Source: Chryseobacterium sp. MA9
GTDB lineage: Bacteria > Bacteroidota > Bacteroidia > Flavobacteriales > Weeksellaceae
NCBI RefSeq assembly: GCF_024399315.1
Contig: NZ_CP075170.1
Coordinates: forward strand, 434,001-498,000
Direction: 5' to 3'
Length of the DNA: 64,000 nucleotides
Within the stretch, counting starts at the first letter, position 1, and the number at the start of each line of letters is the position of its first letter. Of the stretch, positions 54,306-62,938 are shown piece by piece. A program made the translations under genes and the position numbers. The notes under the pieces were generated by a model that was not told the origin of the DNA, did no database searches, and saw only the letters and a program-made list of their open reading frames with translations.

Positions 54306-57300
54306 ATGGCAGATCTGAATAAAAAAACAGTAAAACCCATAAAGGTAGCAAAACCGGATATGAATCCTGACCGCTCCCTGAAGGTGAACGCAGACGTTAC
54401 TTCAGTTAGCTGGGACAAAACCAAACAGGGTTGGAAGAACGGGATGAAAAATAATGTTGATTCCCTGAATCCTGTTTCTATGGTTAAATCCTTAGCTGGA
54501 GGAGACGGTGCTCAACCTGCGAAAAGTAGCGACGGAGGAGGTGGAGACAGCGCTGTGACTGCCGAAAAAGCAGCTCCGGAAAGTAAAGTAAAACTGATCA
54601 AAGTGAATACTCCGGCAATGCCTTCCACTGCCATTCAGCATACGAGTAAGCATTTTGATATTGTGCTGGCAATTGATATCCATTGGACATTGATCCCGCC
54701 GCCACCTTCATTTATGTTGATTCCTTTGCCATTGCCACATCCTTTTATCGGGATTGTTTTTGACATCATGGATTACATTACCATCACCATTCCGATTCCA
54801 CAGTTCGCAAGAAATCTGATACCCTCGCTGCCGGAAAGTATTCCGATGGGAGGCTCAATATATGTTCACGGAAGACATAAAGCAACCACTACAACAAGTG
54901 TTATGGGAGTTGTAATTCCTTTTAAACATATCACATCATTGATTCCTGTGTATCTGATTCCTTTTCCTCAGGAGGCACCGCATGAAGGAGAAGTTTACTA
55001 TGGTTCGCAGACTGTTTTGGCACAGGGAAGTAAAATGAGTGGAAACCAGCCGCAGCAGGTTCTTACCTGTATGGGATTCCCTTTCGGAATGACGATGCTG
55101 CCTGCAATGCCGGATAAACCAAAGAAAAACCCACTGGCTTATTTTGCCTTTTATAATAATTTTTCAAGTATGTATATTCAGATCAATACAGGAGGTCCTG
55201 TGTTGGTGGGAGGGGCTTTTGTTCCCCATGTCTATACACCCGGAGAAATGCTGATGCGTCTTGCGGGAATGTTTCTAATGAGAAGTCTGACCAAGAAAAT
55301 AGGAAAGCTGGGAGCTAATGGATTAAAGAAATTCAATAACAGTGTCCTTAAAAAAGCACCTTTCAGTAAATTCAAATTTGCCAATGCTTTGTCTAAAAAA
55401 TTGTGTAAATGGGGATTTGAGCCGGTTAATCTTGTTACAGGAGCAATGGTTTTTGAATGGGATGATTTTGAAATTCAGGGAAGTACTCCTTTACAATGGA
55501 GAAATGTATGGCACAGTGACAGGCCTTACGATTTTGGTCCCTTAGGAAACGGTGTCTTTAATAATCATGACCTGTTTATTCTACCTGAAGAAAACAATAA
55601 GTTTGCAGGTTGGATGCATCCTGATGAAAATATTGCAATGTTGATTCCCGCACCTGAAATTGGTGAAGAGATGACCTATTTTAGGGATCATAAGATATGG
55701 CAGTACAGACCAAGCAGCAGCGTTTGGGTTATCCGTAAAGGAACTGATATTTATACTTATAGACGCTTTCATCATATTACAGAAGGAGCAATCTATAAGG
55801 TAATTCGTATTGAATATGGTGATGGTACGATCAGAGAATATGAGTATGAAGACAGCAATATTATCCTGAAAAACATAAAAGATATAAAGAGTGGATTCAG
55901 CATAGAAACTGTTATTCATCCTGAGTATAAAAAAGTAACAGAAGTATATTATTGCTATAAAAAACAGAGAGACCTGCAGGTCCGTTATGATTATGATGAT
56001 CATGGAAACCTTACCCATGTCTGGGATATTCACAAAAAAGCAATTGTTTTTGAATATGACGGAAAAAATCAGGTTGTAAAAAGGACCAACCGGAATGGAA
56101 TGAGTTATCAGTGGGAATATGATAAAAAAGGAAGGGTAATTCATACAAAAGGAACAGATGGATATATGGAAGGAAAACTTCAATATCATGATGAAGAAGG
56201 TTTTACAGAAGCTATTTATCCGAAACAGAATAACAAATCAGAGGAATATCATTATGATGAAAATTTTCTGGTTTATAAAAAAGTAGATGGAGAAGGAGGT
56301 GAAACCTGGTATGATTATACAGTTCACAACGAACTGAAAATGACAGGGTCTCCGGAAGGCAGAGTTGAAGGATATACCTATGATGAAATGGGAAATATCA
56401 AGATTTTCCATAGTCCTGACGGGGAAGAATATCATTATCAGTACAATGAATTTGGCCAGATAACTGCCCGTTTTTCACCTTCAGGCACTTCTGAAACGTG
56501 GAGTTATGATGAAGAGGGAAAATTGATAAGTTATACCGATCCTGCGGAAGCAACCATCCACTACGAATATGCCGATTATGAAAGAATTCCTGAAAAAAGT
56601 ATCATGCAGGATATCGTTACCCATTATAAATACAATGAGAGAGGGCAGATCATTCAGCTGACCGACACTGCCGGAGCCGAACAGTACTGGAAATATGATG
56701 AATATGGAAGATTATTGGTGTTTAGTCCAAAACCTCTTATTAGGACTCTTGTTAATAGAGATCAGATGGGAAGAGCAGTAGAGATTAATGAAAACGGACA
56801 ATTACCCTTAAAAATCCGTTACGATGCTTATGATCTTCCCGTTTATGCTTCAAACGGCCGTGCAGAATGGCTTATGAGCTATACCCCAATGGGCAGTCTG
56901 AAGCGTCAGGTTCGCCGGAATGCCCTATCCCATAAAAAAGAAGAAACTTTAGTATTTGGCTATGATGCTTATGAAAACCTGATGAGCATTACCAATGAAA
57001 AAGGGGAAATTTATCAGTTTGAAAGAAATCATAATAATAATGTCACAGGAGAAACAGGTTTTGATGGGCAGAAAAAATTCTTTGTAAGAGATAGAGACGG
57101 AATGCTCACCCAAAGCAGAACACCTTACGGAAAAGATATTTTTTACGAATATGACCTGGGGGGAAGATTAACCCAAACCCATTATCCCGATGGAACCTGG
57201 GAAGCGTATCAGTATAATGCCTCTGGATTATTGGTGAAAGCAGACAATGAAAACAGCAGTGTTGAATTCCAGAGAAATAAATTAGGACAGGTTACCAACG

Positions 57301-59090
57301 AGAAGCAAGGAGAATATTCCATTCAATATGAATATGACAGTCAGGGAAAACTGATTCGTCTGCAAAGCAGTTTAGGAGCTGAAATTGATTATTCCTATAA
57401 TGATCTCAGCCAGCTTGGAACAGTTTCGGCAATAGCTGGTGACACTGGCTTGCCGTGGAAGATGAATCTTGATATCAGCCGTAATGGGCAGATGCTTTCC
57501 CGTAAAATGACAGGCGGTGTAGAAAGCACCTTTGAATTAGACCATATCGGAATGCCGATAAGCCAGAAAGTAACCGTTAATAAATTAAATGTTACCTTCC
57601 ATCAAGACTACAACTGGGCAGCAGGAAGCCGTTTGTTACATATTCTGGACAGGGTAACGGGTGGAAGAACAAGATTTGATTATGATGCATTTGGAAGTCT
57701 TGTTGCTGCAGAATATTCCAACGGGGAAGTACAGTATAAAAATCCGGATGCTACCGGATGCTTATATGAAAGTACCAGAAGGACTGATCGTGTTTATGAT
57801 AAAGGAGGAAAGCTGATGCGGGACAAAAACTGGTTTTATCATTACGATGAAGAAGGAAATTTACGGCTAAAAAGTAAACGGCCGATCAATAATGTGAAGC
57901 CGGAAAATACAGAAAAAGAGGCTGCCATTCATCCTTACTACAAAACCATTGCCTCAGACTGGCTAATTACTCCAAAGCTGCCGGATGGGAATGATTTACC
58001 TGATGTAAATGCAGATCCTTCAGCTGAAATTCAAAGCCAGGAATGGGAATCCGGAGACTGGGCCTATTTCTGGAATGCCAACGGAATGCTGGCCAAAGTA
58101 AAGCGCCCCGACGGTAAAGAAATAAGCTTCGAATATGATGCATTGGGAAGACGAACTTCAAAAATTGGACTAAAGAAAATAACTCGTTATATTTGGGATA
58201 GTAACGTTCTTTTGCACGAATGGAGCTATGATGCTGAAGAAGACCCTATAACGGTTATAGATGATGACGGAAATGTTATTACAGGAAAAGAACCCGTAGA
58301 CAATGTAGTAACTTGGGTGTATGAAAAAAATGCATTTGTACCGTGTGCCAAGATTATTAACGGCGAAAATTATAGTATTGTTTCTGATTATATAGGAAGA
58401 CCGGTACAGGCATACAATGAAGACGGACAAATTGTTTGGAGTACAGATTATGATATTTACGGGAATCTGAAAAACTTAAAGGGAAATAAATATTTTATTC
58501 CATTTAGGCAGCTTGGTCAGTATGAAGATAGAGAAACAGATGGCCTTTATTATAATCGTTTTAGATATTATGATACCAATAGCGGTCTTTTTATTAGTTT
58601 AGATCCAATTGGCCTGGCAGGTAATAATGCAACATTATATGCTAATGTAAATGACTCAAATACGGAAGCAGATGTTTTTGGACTTCATATAGCAGATGCT
58701 ATATATACCAACTCATCAGGAATTACAGGGCAGGTGGGAAGTTTTGGCAGCCAAAAAGGTGGATTGCATTCTGAACCACAGATCCTAAATCAAATGGGTG
58801 GACAAAAAGGAGGGCACTTAGAAATTACCTCTATGGGTCCAAAAGGTGATGGTACAACTTCATTCTTCAGAGGGAAAGGTGGAAAACCATTCCCTGCAGG
58901 ACCATTACCTCCTTGTGGACCTAGGTCTAATAATTGTGATTCTGTATTGTTTAGTCATGCAAAGTCAAATAATATGACAATTTCTTATAAATGGACAGAT
59001 CTAAAAGGTAATACCAATGTAAGAACTTATCATCATGATGGAAAAGTTACAGAAAACGGAATTGATATTTCTGCAAAATATTATAAATAA
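54306..59090 (+). CDS. PAAR-like/RHS polymorphic toxin, deaminase-like C-terminus
   Basis: A 1594-residue effector. N-terminal residues 1-90 are polar. At about 180-320 a PAAR-like region (GGSIYVHGRHKATT, VYYGSQTVLAQGSKMSGN) caps VgrG. YD/RHS repeats (YDDHGNLTHVWD-type units) fill about 560-1430. The shell ends in the core motif DPIGLAG at 1433, followed by the variable toxin of about 150 residues. The toxin has HSE (1488-1490) and PPCGPRSNNC (Cys1537, Cys1544), the (H/C)xE...PC...C zinc and catalytic pattern of deaminase-fold toxins. A single-stranded nucleic-acid cytidine deaminase is my best guess; other zinc enzymes remain possible. The next gene starts at its stop codon. Confidence 0.8.
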   Translation: MADLNKKTVKPIKVAKPDMNPDRSLKVNADVTSVSWDKTKQGWKNGMKNNVDSLNPVSMVKSLAGGDGAQPAKSSDGGGGDSAVTAEKAAPESKVKLIKVNTPAMPSTAIQHTSKHFDIVLAIDIHWTLIPPPPSFMLIPLPLPHPFIGIVFDIMDYITITIPIPQFARNLIPSLPESIPMGGSIYVHGRHKATTTTSVMGVVIPFKHITSLIPVYLIPFPQEAPHEGEVYYGSQTVLAQGSKMSGNQPQQVLTCMGFPFGMTMLPAMPDKPKKNPLAYFAFYNNFSSMYIQINTGGPVLVGGAFVPHVYTPGEMLMRLAGMFLMRSLTKKIGKLGANGLKKFNNSVLKKAPFSKFKFANALSKKLCKWGFEPVNLVTGAMVFEWDDFEIQGSTPLQWRNVWHSDRPYDFGPLGNGVFNNHDLFILPEENNKFAGWMHPDENIAMLIPAPEIGEEMTYFRDHKIWQYRPSSSVWVIRKGTDIYTYRRFHHITEGAIYKVIRIEYGDGTIREYEYEDSNIILKNIKDIKSGFSIETVIHPEYKKVTEVYYCYKKQRDLQVRYDYDDHGNLTHVWDIHKKAIVFEYDGKNQVVKRTNRNGMSYQWEYDKKGRVIHTKGTDGYMEGKLQYHDEEGFTEAIYPKQNNKSEEYHYDENFLVYKKVDGEGGETWYDYTVHNELKMTGSPEGRVEGYTYDEMGNIKIFHSPDGEEYHYQYNEFGQITARFSPSGTSETWSYDEEGKLISYTDPAEATIHYEYADYERIPEKSIMQDIVTHYKYNERGQIIQLTDTAGAEQYWKYDEYGRLLVFSPKPLIRTLVNRDQMGRAVEINENGQLPLKIRYDAYDLPVYASNGRAEWLMSYTPMGSLKRQVRRNALSHKKEETLVFGYDAYENLMSITNEKGEIYQFERNHNNNVTGETGFDGQKKFFVRDRDGMLTQSRTPYGKDIFYEYDLGGRLTQTHYPDGTWEAYQYNASGLLVKADNENSSVEFQRNKLGQVTNEKQGEYSIQYEYDSQGKLIRLQSSLGAEIDYSYNDLSQLGTVSAIAGDTGLPWKMNLDISRNGQMLSRKMTGGVESTFELDHIGMPISQKVTVNKLNVTFHQDYNWAAGSRLLHILDRVTGGRTRFDYDAFGSLVAAEYSNGEVQYKNPDATGCLYESTRRTDRVYDKGGKLMRDKNWFYHYDEEGNLRLKSKRPINNVKPENTEKEAAIHPYYKTIASDWLITPKLPDGNDLPDVNADPSAEIQSQEWESGDWAYFWNANGMLAKVKRPDGKEISFEYDALGRRTSKIGLKKITRYIWDSNVLLHEWSYDAEEDPITVIDDDGNVITGKEPVDNVVTWVYEKNAFVPCAKIINGENYSIVSDYIGRPVQAYNEDGQIVWSTDYDIYGNLKNLKGNKYFIPFRQLGQYEDRETDGLYYNRFRYYDTNSGLFISLDPIGLAGNNATLYANVNDSNTEADVFGLHIADAIYTNSSGITGQVGSFGSQKGGLHSEPQILNQMGGQKGGHLEITSMGPKGDGTTSFFRGKGGKPFPAGPLPPCGPRSNNCDSVLFSHAKSNNMTISYKWTDLKGNTNVRTYHHDGKVTENGIDISAKYYK

Positions 59091-59644
59091 TGAATGAAAT
59101 TTTTGAAAATTTTAGCTGTAAAAGCTGGCTGTTAATTGATAAAAATAAAGTAGATTCTTTTATAAAAGATTTTTCACTTATTAAAATTGAAGAAAACGAA
59201 AAATGGATTGATGCTGATGGAGGCGACCCATCCAATACATTGATTATCACAGGCCCTGTCGGAGATTATGTGATTGTAGAAGGTAAATTATTGGAAAATG
59301 ATGGGAAAAAAATAAGTGAAGAGTTTTCTGCACAACATAAAACGCTGCTATTTAATATGACCATAGACATATGGATTCCTTATATGTTCTATGAAGTGTA
59401 TAGAGAGGGAAAACAAATAAGAAGAATAGAGTACGATTTGGACTTGGAAGAAGGTGAAGTCTCTTCCACTGAATCAGGAGAAAAACAAGATTTTGAAGAC
59501 AATGTAAAATATATTCCCGACTCTACAGTAGGATATGATGATTTCTTCTATCCGCTTTATCTCATGAATAGTCTTCATATTAAAATGTCGGATATTATGG
59601 AAGTAATGAATAAAAGTTCAACGCTATATTCCATCAACAGATAG
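59090..59644 (+). CDS. Probable immunity protein of the RHS toxin
   Basis: A 184-residue acidic protein whose ATG shares one base with the toxin stop codon (TAATG), a coupling typical of toxin-immunity pairs. No signal peptide is present, as expected for protection against a toxin acting in the cytoplasm. Segments such as DSTVGYDDFFYPLYLMNSLH and DLDLEEGEVSSTESGEKQD show an acidic, aromatic surface. I recognise no named immunity family. The role is inferred from position. Confidence 0.65.
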   Translation: MNEIFENFSCKSWLLIDKNKVDSFIKDFSLIKIEENEKWIDADGGDPSNTLIITGPVGDYVIVEGKLLENDGKKISEEFSAQHKTLLFNMTIDIWIPYMFYEVYREGKQIRRIEYDLDLEEGEVSSTESGEKQDFEDNVKYIPDSTVGYDDFFYPLYLMNSLHIKMSDIMEVMNKSSTLYSINR

Positions 59645-59701
59645 TGTCCGATTTCAAAAAGTTGAAAGTGTAATTTTAATCCAAATCCAATCCAAATATA
59701 T

Positions 59702-60196
59702 ATGAAGAAAATATTCTCAGAACTTAAAGGTTTTGTGGTGTTCAGTCCGCAACTTTTAGCAAAATATCTACAGGATAATCATCTTTCGGGTACTAATATT
59801 TTAAAATACTTCGTAGAAAATGAACATGGAGATGAAATAACCAAATCAGGAATCGCAATCCCCATTATAGGGGTAGAAGAAGACCATTATGCATTCCGTG
59901 TCTCAGTTAATGACGAAAAGATTTTGAATGATGACGAGGTAGAGGTGGAATCGCGAGGCTGGGTATTTCAGACCGCCAATAATGAAGTGAAAATTGTCGG
60001 CATTGGATATTTAAAAGATATTGCTTCTATTAATGAAGGTAATAGTATAACCCTTTCCTTAGAAAACGGATGGTATTCTTTAAAAATACGGGGAGGAAAT
60101 AAAAATGGCGAAAGATTATTTGAACTGAATATGCAGAAGCAGGACATGCATCCGGATTTTAGCGGAGATGTTACTACAGAATACTATTACGGATAA
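59702..60196 (+). CDS. Hypothetical protein downstream of the toxin pair
   Basis: A 164-residue protein with no signal peptide or membrane segment (MKKIFSELKGFVVFSPQLLA), mostly beta (ESRGWVFQTANNEVKIVGIG). It lies 57 bases after the presumed immunity gene on the same strand. I recognise no family. It could be a second immunity or orphan immunity protein. Confidence 0.55.
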   Translation: MKKIFSELKGFVVFSPQLLAKYLQDNHLSGTNILKYFVENEHGDEITKSGIAIPIIGVEEDHYAFRVSVNDEKILNDDEVEVESRGWVFQTANNEVKIVGIGYLKDIASINEGNSITLSLENGWYSLKIRGGNKNGERLFELNMQKQDMHPDFSGDVTTEYYYG

Positions 60197-60345
60197 AAAT
60201 GGTAAAAAAAATAATATTGAAGACTGAATATTACTTGTACAGGATAAATAACTGACGTCGAGTTATTAATGTTCATATTTTGCACGCCTGAAAAAATGAA
60301 GTTTTCTTTAAAATTATAGAAACCCAAATTTTATTTAAAAATATT

Positions 60346-60375
60346 TTGTCAGTAATAAAAAACTTTCTATATTTG
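60346..60375 (+). promoter_or_regulatory. Promoter of tRNA-Ser
   Basis: TTG at 60346-60348 and TATATTTG at 60368-60375 are separated by 19 bases, an ideal Bacteroidota promoter. The tRNA begins 35 bases further on, leaving a short 5' extension for processing. Confidence 0.65.
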
Positions 60376-60409
60376 CACCACTGAAAACAACGGTATAACC
60401 GGAGTTAAA

Positions 60410-60494
60410 GGAGAGTTGGCAGAGTGGTCGATTGCGGCAGTCTTGAAAACTGTTGACTGTAACAGGTCCGGGGGTTCGAATCCCTCACTCTCCG
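60410..60494 (+). tRNA. tRNA-Ser (TGA anticodon)
   Basis: An 85-base tRNA with a long variable arm. The acceptor GGAGAGT (60410-60416) pairs with ACTCTCC (60487-60493), discriminator G60494. The anticodon loop CTTGAAA on stem GCAGT/ACTGT gives anticodon TGA, which reads UCA serine. The T-arm contains GGTTCGAATCC. CCA is not encoded. A strong terminator follows. Confidence 0.95.
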
Positions 60495-60499
60495 CTTAG

Positions 60500-60532
60500 G
60501 GAGACGTTTATTTTTAAACGTCTCCTTTTTTT
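60500..60532 (+). terminator. Rho-independent terminator of tRNA-Ser
   Basis: GGAGACGTTTA and TAAACGTCTCC form an 11-bp stem with a TTTT loop, followed by a T-run to 60532. It lies six bases beyond the tRNA 3' end. Confidence 0.85.
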
Positions 60533-60659
60533 ATTCATTTTTAATTGGTTGATCAATAGTGAATGGTTGGGGGGAATCCTCTTAGGATACCAAGCATTTG
60601 ATAAGAATTTCAATATTACGGCTAAAGCAGTCTCATTTAACGAATAGTATATTTTTGCA

Positions 60660-60826
60660 GGTCTTTTTCCATTTGGTCGATTAAAGTCCTCCCCGAAGAT
60701 TCATTTAACAACAATTTGATTCTGTTCACAATATTTCAACAATCTGTCTTCCTGTTCAGAAAGAGAATAGTCTTTTTTCATTTGTTCATCAGTACTCACT
60801 CGGACATATAAATGCGCTGATTTCAT
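60660..60826 (-). pseudogene. Serine recombinase (resolvase) N-terminal remnant
   Basis: From ATG 60826 the minus strand encodes MKSAHLYVRVSTDEQ and then KKDYSLSEQEDRLLKYCEQ. This is the N-terminus of large serine recombinases, with the nucleophile Ser in the YVRVST motif. A TGA at 60701-60703 ends it after 41 residues, and the following DNA still shows decayed recombinase codons (GEDFNRP). The rest of the gene is gone. It lies beside tRNA-Ser, so it probably marks a lost mobile element. Confidence 0.7.
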
Positions 60827-61013
60827 AAATATGGGTATGAAATATTAACGTTTTAAGAGTGCTATTTTATTTAAAAGTAATTAATCAAAAGTATCTTAAA
60901 AACATAGAGTTGTTGTAACTTTTGAGCCTCTCAGAAATGTTAAATGAGCCTTAGAATAAAGAGATTGATCTACCTATTTATTATTTTTACAATGAATAAA
61001 TAACAATAAAATA

Positions 61014-61835
61014 ATGGAACAGGTAGATAAATTAAAAACCATAAGCTATTCAGGGATTTTCCTTTCTTGCTTTTCTGATTTTAGTGAAAAATGTATTCAT
61101 GCCGCGCCTGAACATGTTTTGGTATATTTATATTCGGGTGAACAGATCATTGAAGACAGAAATAAACGAATTAAAATTAAAGCAGGAGAATGTGCTTTTA
61201 TTCGTCGGAACCATCGTTTGGTGATGTATAAGAATAGTAAAGGAAATGACCTTTATAAAGGAATTTCCTTAACATTCAACAAAACAGTATTGCGAGAGTT
61301 TTACAGTAAGCTGAATAAATCAGACCTTCCTAAGAACAAATTTGTTTCAGATAAAAATATCTTTAAGATTGAGCCCAAAGCTGATGTTACCAGTCTGTTT
61401 AATTCATTAACTCCTTACTTTGATGAAAATATAAAACCAACAGAAGGGGTAACCCATTTGAAACTCTTGGAAGGTATTTATGCACTTCTCAATAATTCGG
61501 AGGTTTTCTTTCCCATATTATTCGATTTTACTGATCCTTGGAAAATAGATATGCTGGAGTTTTTAAATGACCATTATATGGATGAGCTTACCATGGAACA
61601 AATTGCAACTTATACAGGCCGCAGCTTAGCAACATTTAAAAGAGATTTTAAAAAGGTCAGTAAGCTAAGCCCTCAAAAATGGTTGATAAAAAAGAGATTG
61701 GAAGCCGCTTATATTAAATTAAAAGAAGAAGGTAAAAAAGTACAGGATGTATATGTTGAAGTAGGTTTCAAAAATCCTTCCCATTTTTCGACTTCTTTTA
61801 AAAGACAATATGGTGTTGCACCATCCGAAATTTAA
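61014..61835 (+). CDS. AraC-family transcriptional regulator
   Basis: A 273-residue regulator. An N-terminal cupin-like sensing part (EHVLVYLYSGEQIIEDRNKR and RIKIKAGECAFIRRNHRLVM) precedes the C-terminal AraC HTH pair: ELTMEQIATYTGRSLATFKR and VQDVYVEVGFKNPSHFSTSF. It is divergent in style from the HxlR gene at 61861-62253, with 25 bases between their ends. Its target is unknown. Confidence 0.9.
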   Translation: MEQVDKLKTISYSGIFLSCFSDFSEKCIHAAPEHVLVYLYSGEQIIEDRNKRIKIKAGECAFIRRNHRLVMYKNSKGNDLYKGISLTFNKTVLREFYSKLNKSDLPKNKFVSDKNIFKIEPKADVTSLFNSLTPYFDENIKPTEGVTHLKLLEGIYALLNNSEVFFPILFDFTDPWKIDMLEFLNDHYMDELTMEQIATYTGRSLATFKRDFKKVSKLSPQKWLIKKRLEAAYIKLKEEGKKVQDVYVEVGFKNPSHFSTSFKRQYGVAPSEI

Positions 61836-61860
61836 TTGGTTTAGCTGCTTGAATTTTGAG

Positions 61861-62253
61861 TTAGCTGGATTTTTTGGAAGACATTTCACATTTTATTTTT
61901 TCACGATGCTGCATCCCCCATTTTGTTAAGGCTCCTACAACTTCCTCCAATGTTTCACTGTAGGGTAACAATTCATATTCAATGCTAACGGGATAGCCAA
62001 CAGCAACCTTTTTGATGATAAATCCATTAAGTTCCAATTCTTTAAGCTCACTGGAAAGAACCCTTGCTGAAATTCCAGTAACCTGCCTTTGAATCTCTGT
62101 AAACCTCTTGTTTCCTCTTGCCATTGAGATAATAATCATCAATTTCCACTTACCGCCAATTGCATACATTGCATCAGAAACAGCCATTAAAATGGTATGA
62201 CATTCTTCTGTAAATGCTTTGCTATCTATTTGATTTTCTTCTTTTTCTGCCAT
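61861..62253 (-). CDS. HxlR-family transcriptional regulator
   Basis: A 130-residue winged-helix protein with the family signature MYAIGGKWKLMIIISMARGN, FTEIQRQVTGISARVLSSE and the wing GYPVSIEYELLPYSETLEEV. An ATG at 62292 would add 13 residues across the operator-like dyad; the ATG at 62253 is preferred. It is divergent from the NTF2-like gene at 62373, which it probably controls, and it is a second HxlR in this window (the other is at 43401). Confidence 0.88.
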   Translation of the reverse strand: MAEKEENQIDSKAFTEECHTILMAVSDAMYAIGGKWKLMIIISMARGNKRFTEIQRQVTGISARVLSSELKELELNGFIIKKVAVGYPVSIEYELLPYSETLEEVVGALTKWGMQHREKIKCEMSSKKSS

Positions 62254-62267
62254 AACTAAGGTGTTTG

Positions 62268-62296
62268 TTAGTCGATAACCTTTAGGTAACAACTAA
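62268..62296. promoter_or_regulatory. Imperfect dyad, candidate HxlR operator
   Basis: Central ACCT-TT-AGGT (62278-62287) is flanked by TTAG and CTAA, one base off symmetry. It lies 15 bases upstream of the HxlR start codon and between it and the divergent NTF2-like gene. Confidence 0.35.
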
Positions 62297-62372
62297 TAAA
62301 ATGTAAGCAAATATACTATCGTTTTGTCCTGTTAAATAAATAGAAATTTTTAAAACATTCAAATTTAGAATT

Positions 62373-62813
62373 ATGTCAACAGAAAATTTAAAAATCAAAG
62401 AAGAACTAAGAAATCTTATTGATGCTTATGCAACACTTGGTGATGAAAAGAAAATTGCAGAGCAAATGCATCTTTTCACTGAAAACGTTTCCTACAAAGC
62501 CTATATGGGTAATTTTTTAGCAGCAGACATATCAGGAAGAGAAGCTATTGAAAAAGAATTTAATATGCATGCGGCACTAGTCAAAACCTATTTTACCCTT
62601 AACGGGCAGCATATCGTAGAAATTGATGGTGGGAAAGCACATGGAATTTCATTTTCACAGATAAAAATGATCCGTGAGAAAGATGGAAAGGATAGCATTT
62701 CCGATTATAGTGTAAAATATAAAGATAACTATGTTCTGCAGGATGATAAGTGGTTGATTAGTGAAAGAACCGGTTATTTTATCATTGTGGAAGAAAGGGC
62801 TTTCGGATCATAA
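62373..62813 (+). CDS. NTF2/SnoaL-like protein
   Basis: A 146-residue protein with the NTF2-fold pattern ELRNLIDAYATLGDEKKIAE followed by LFTENVSYKAYMGNF and GISFSQIKMIREKDG. It has no signal peptide. Small NTF2-like proteins include dehydratases, isomerases and ligand binders. Its divergence from an HxlR gene suggests inducible expression, for example on exposure to a reactive compound (inference). Confidence 0.85.
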   Translation: MSTENLKIKEELRNLIDAYATLGDEKKIAEQMHLFTENVSYKAYMGNFLAADISGREAIEKEFNMHAALVKTYFTLNGQHIVEIDGGKAHGISFSQIKMIREKDGKDSISDYSVKYKDNYVLQDDKWLISERTGYFIIVEERAFGS

Positions 62814-62880
62814 TAGTTTTTTAGTTGTTAAGTTATCCTAGCTATTGAATTAATTTGAGCTTTTCAGTAAAGTAAATTGA

Positions 62881-62906
62881 GCCTCGCAGAAAGATCTCTG
62901 TGAGGC
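62881..62906 (+). terminator. Hairpin terminator candidate
   Basis: GCCTCGCAGA (62881-62890) pairs with TCTGTGAGGC (62897-62906) with one G-T wobble. It lies between the NTF2-like gene and the acetyltransferase, followed by TTTAGTTTT. Confidence 0.55.
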
Positions 62907-62914
62907 TTTAGTTT

Positions 62915-62922
62915 TACCTTTG
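62915..62922 (+). promoter_or_regulatory. -7 box (TACCTTTG) of the acetyltransferase gene
   Basis: This box matches TAnnTTTG and lies 16 bases before the ATG at 62939, so the transcript would have a very short leader. Confidence 0.5.
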
Positions 62923-62938
62923 TATAAAGATTAAAAGG

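Noticed and set aside
55581..56189. 202-codon minus-strand frame within the RHS gene
   Set aside because: Antisense of YD repeats, Ile/Phe-rich without a coherent domain; the RHS frame is unambiguous.
60453..60647. 64-codon plus-strand frame starting inside tRNA-Ser
   Set aside because: It overlaps the tRNA and its terminator; its first residues ([12 protein letters not shown]) are a translated T-arm.
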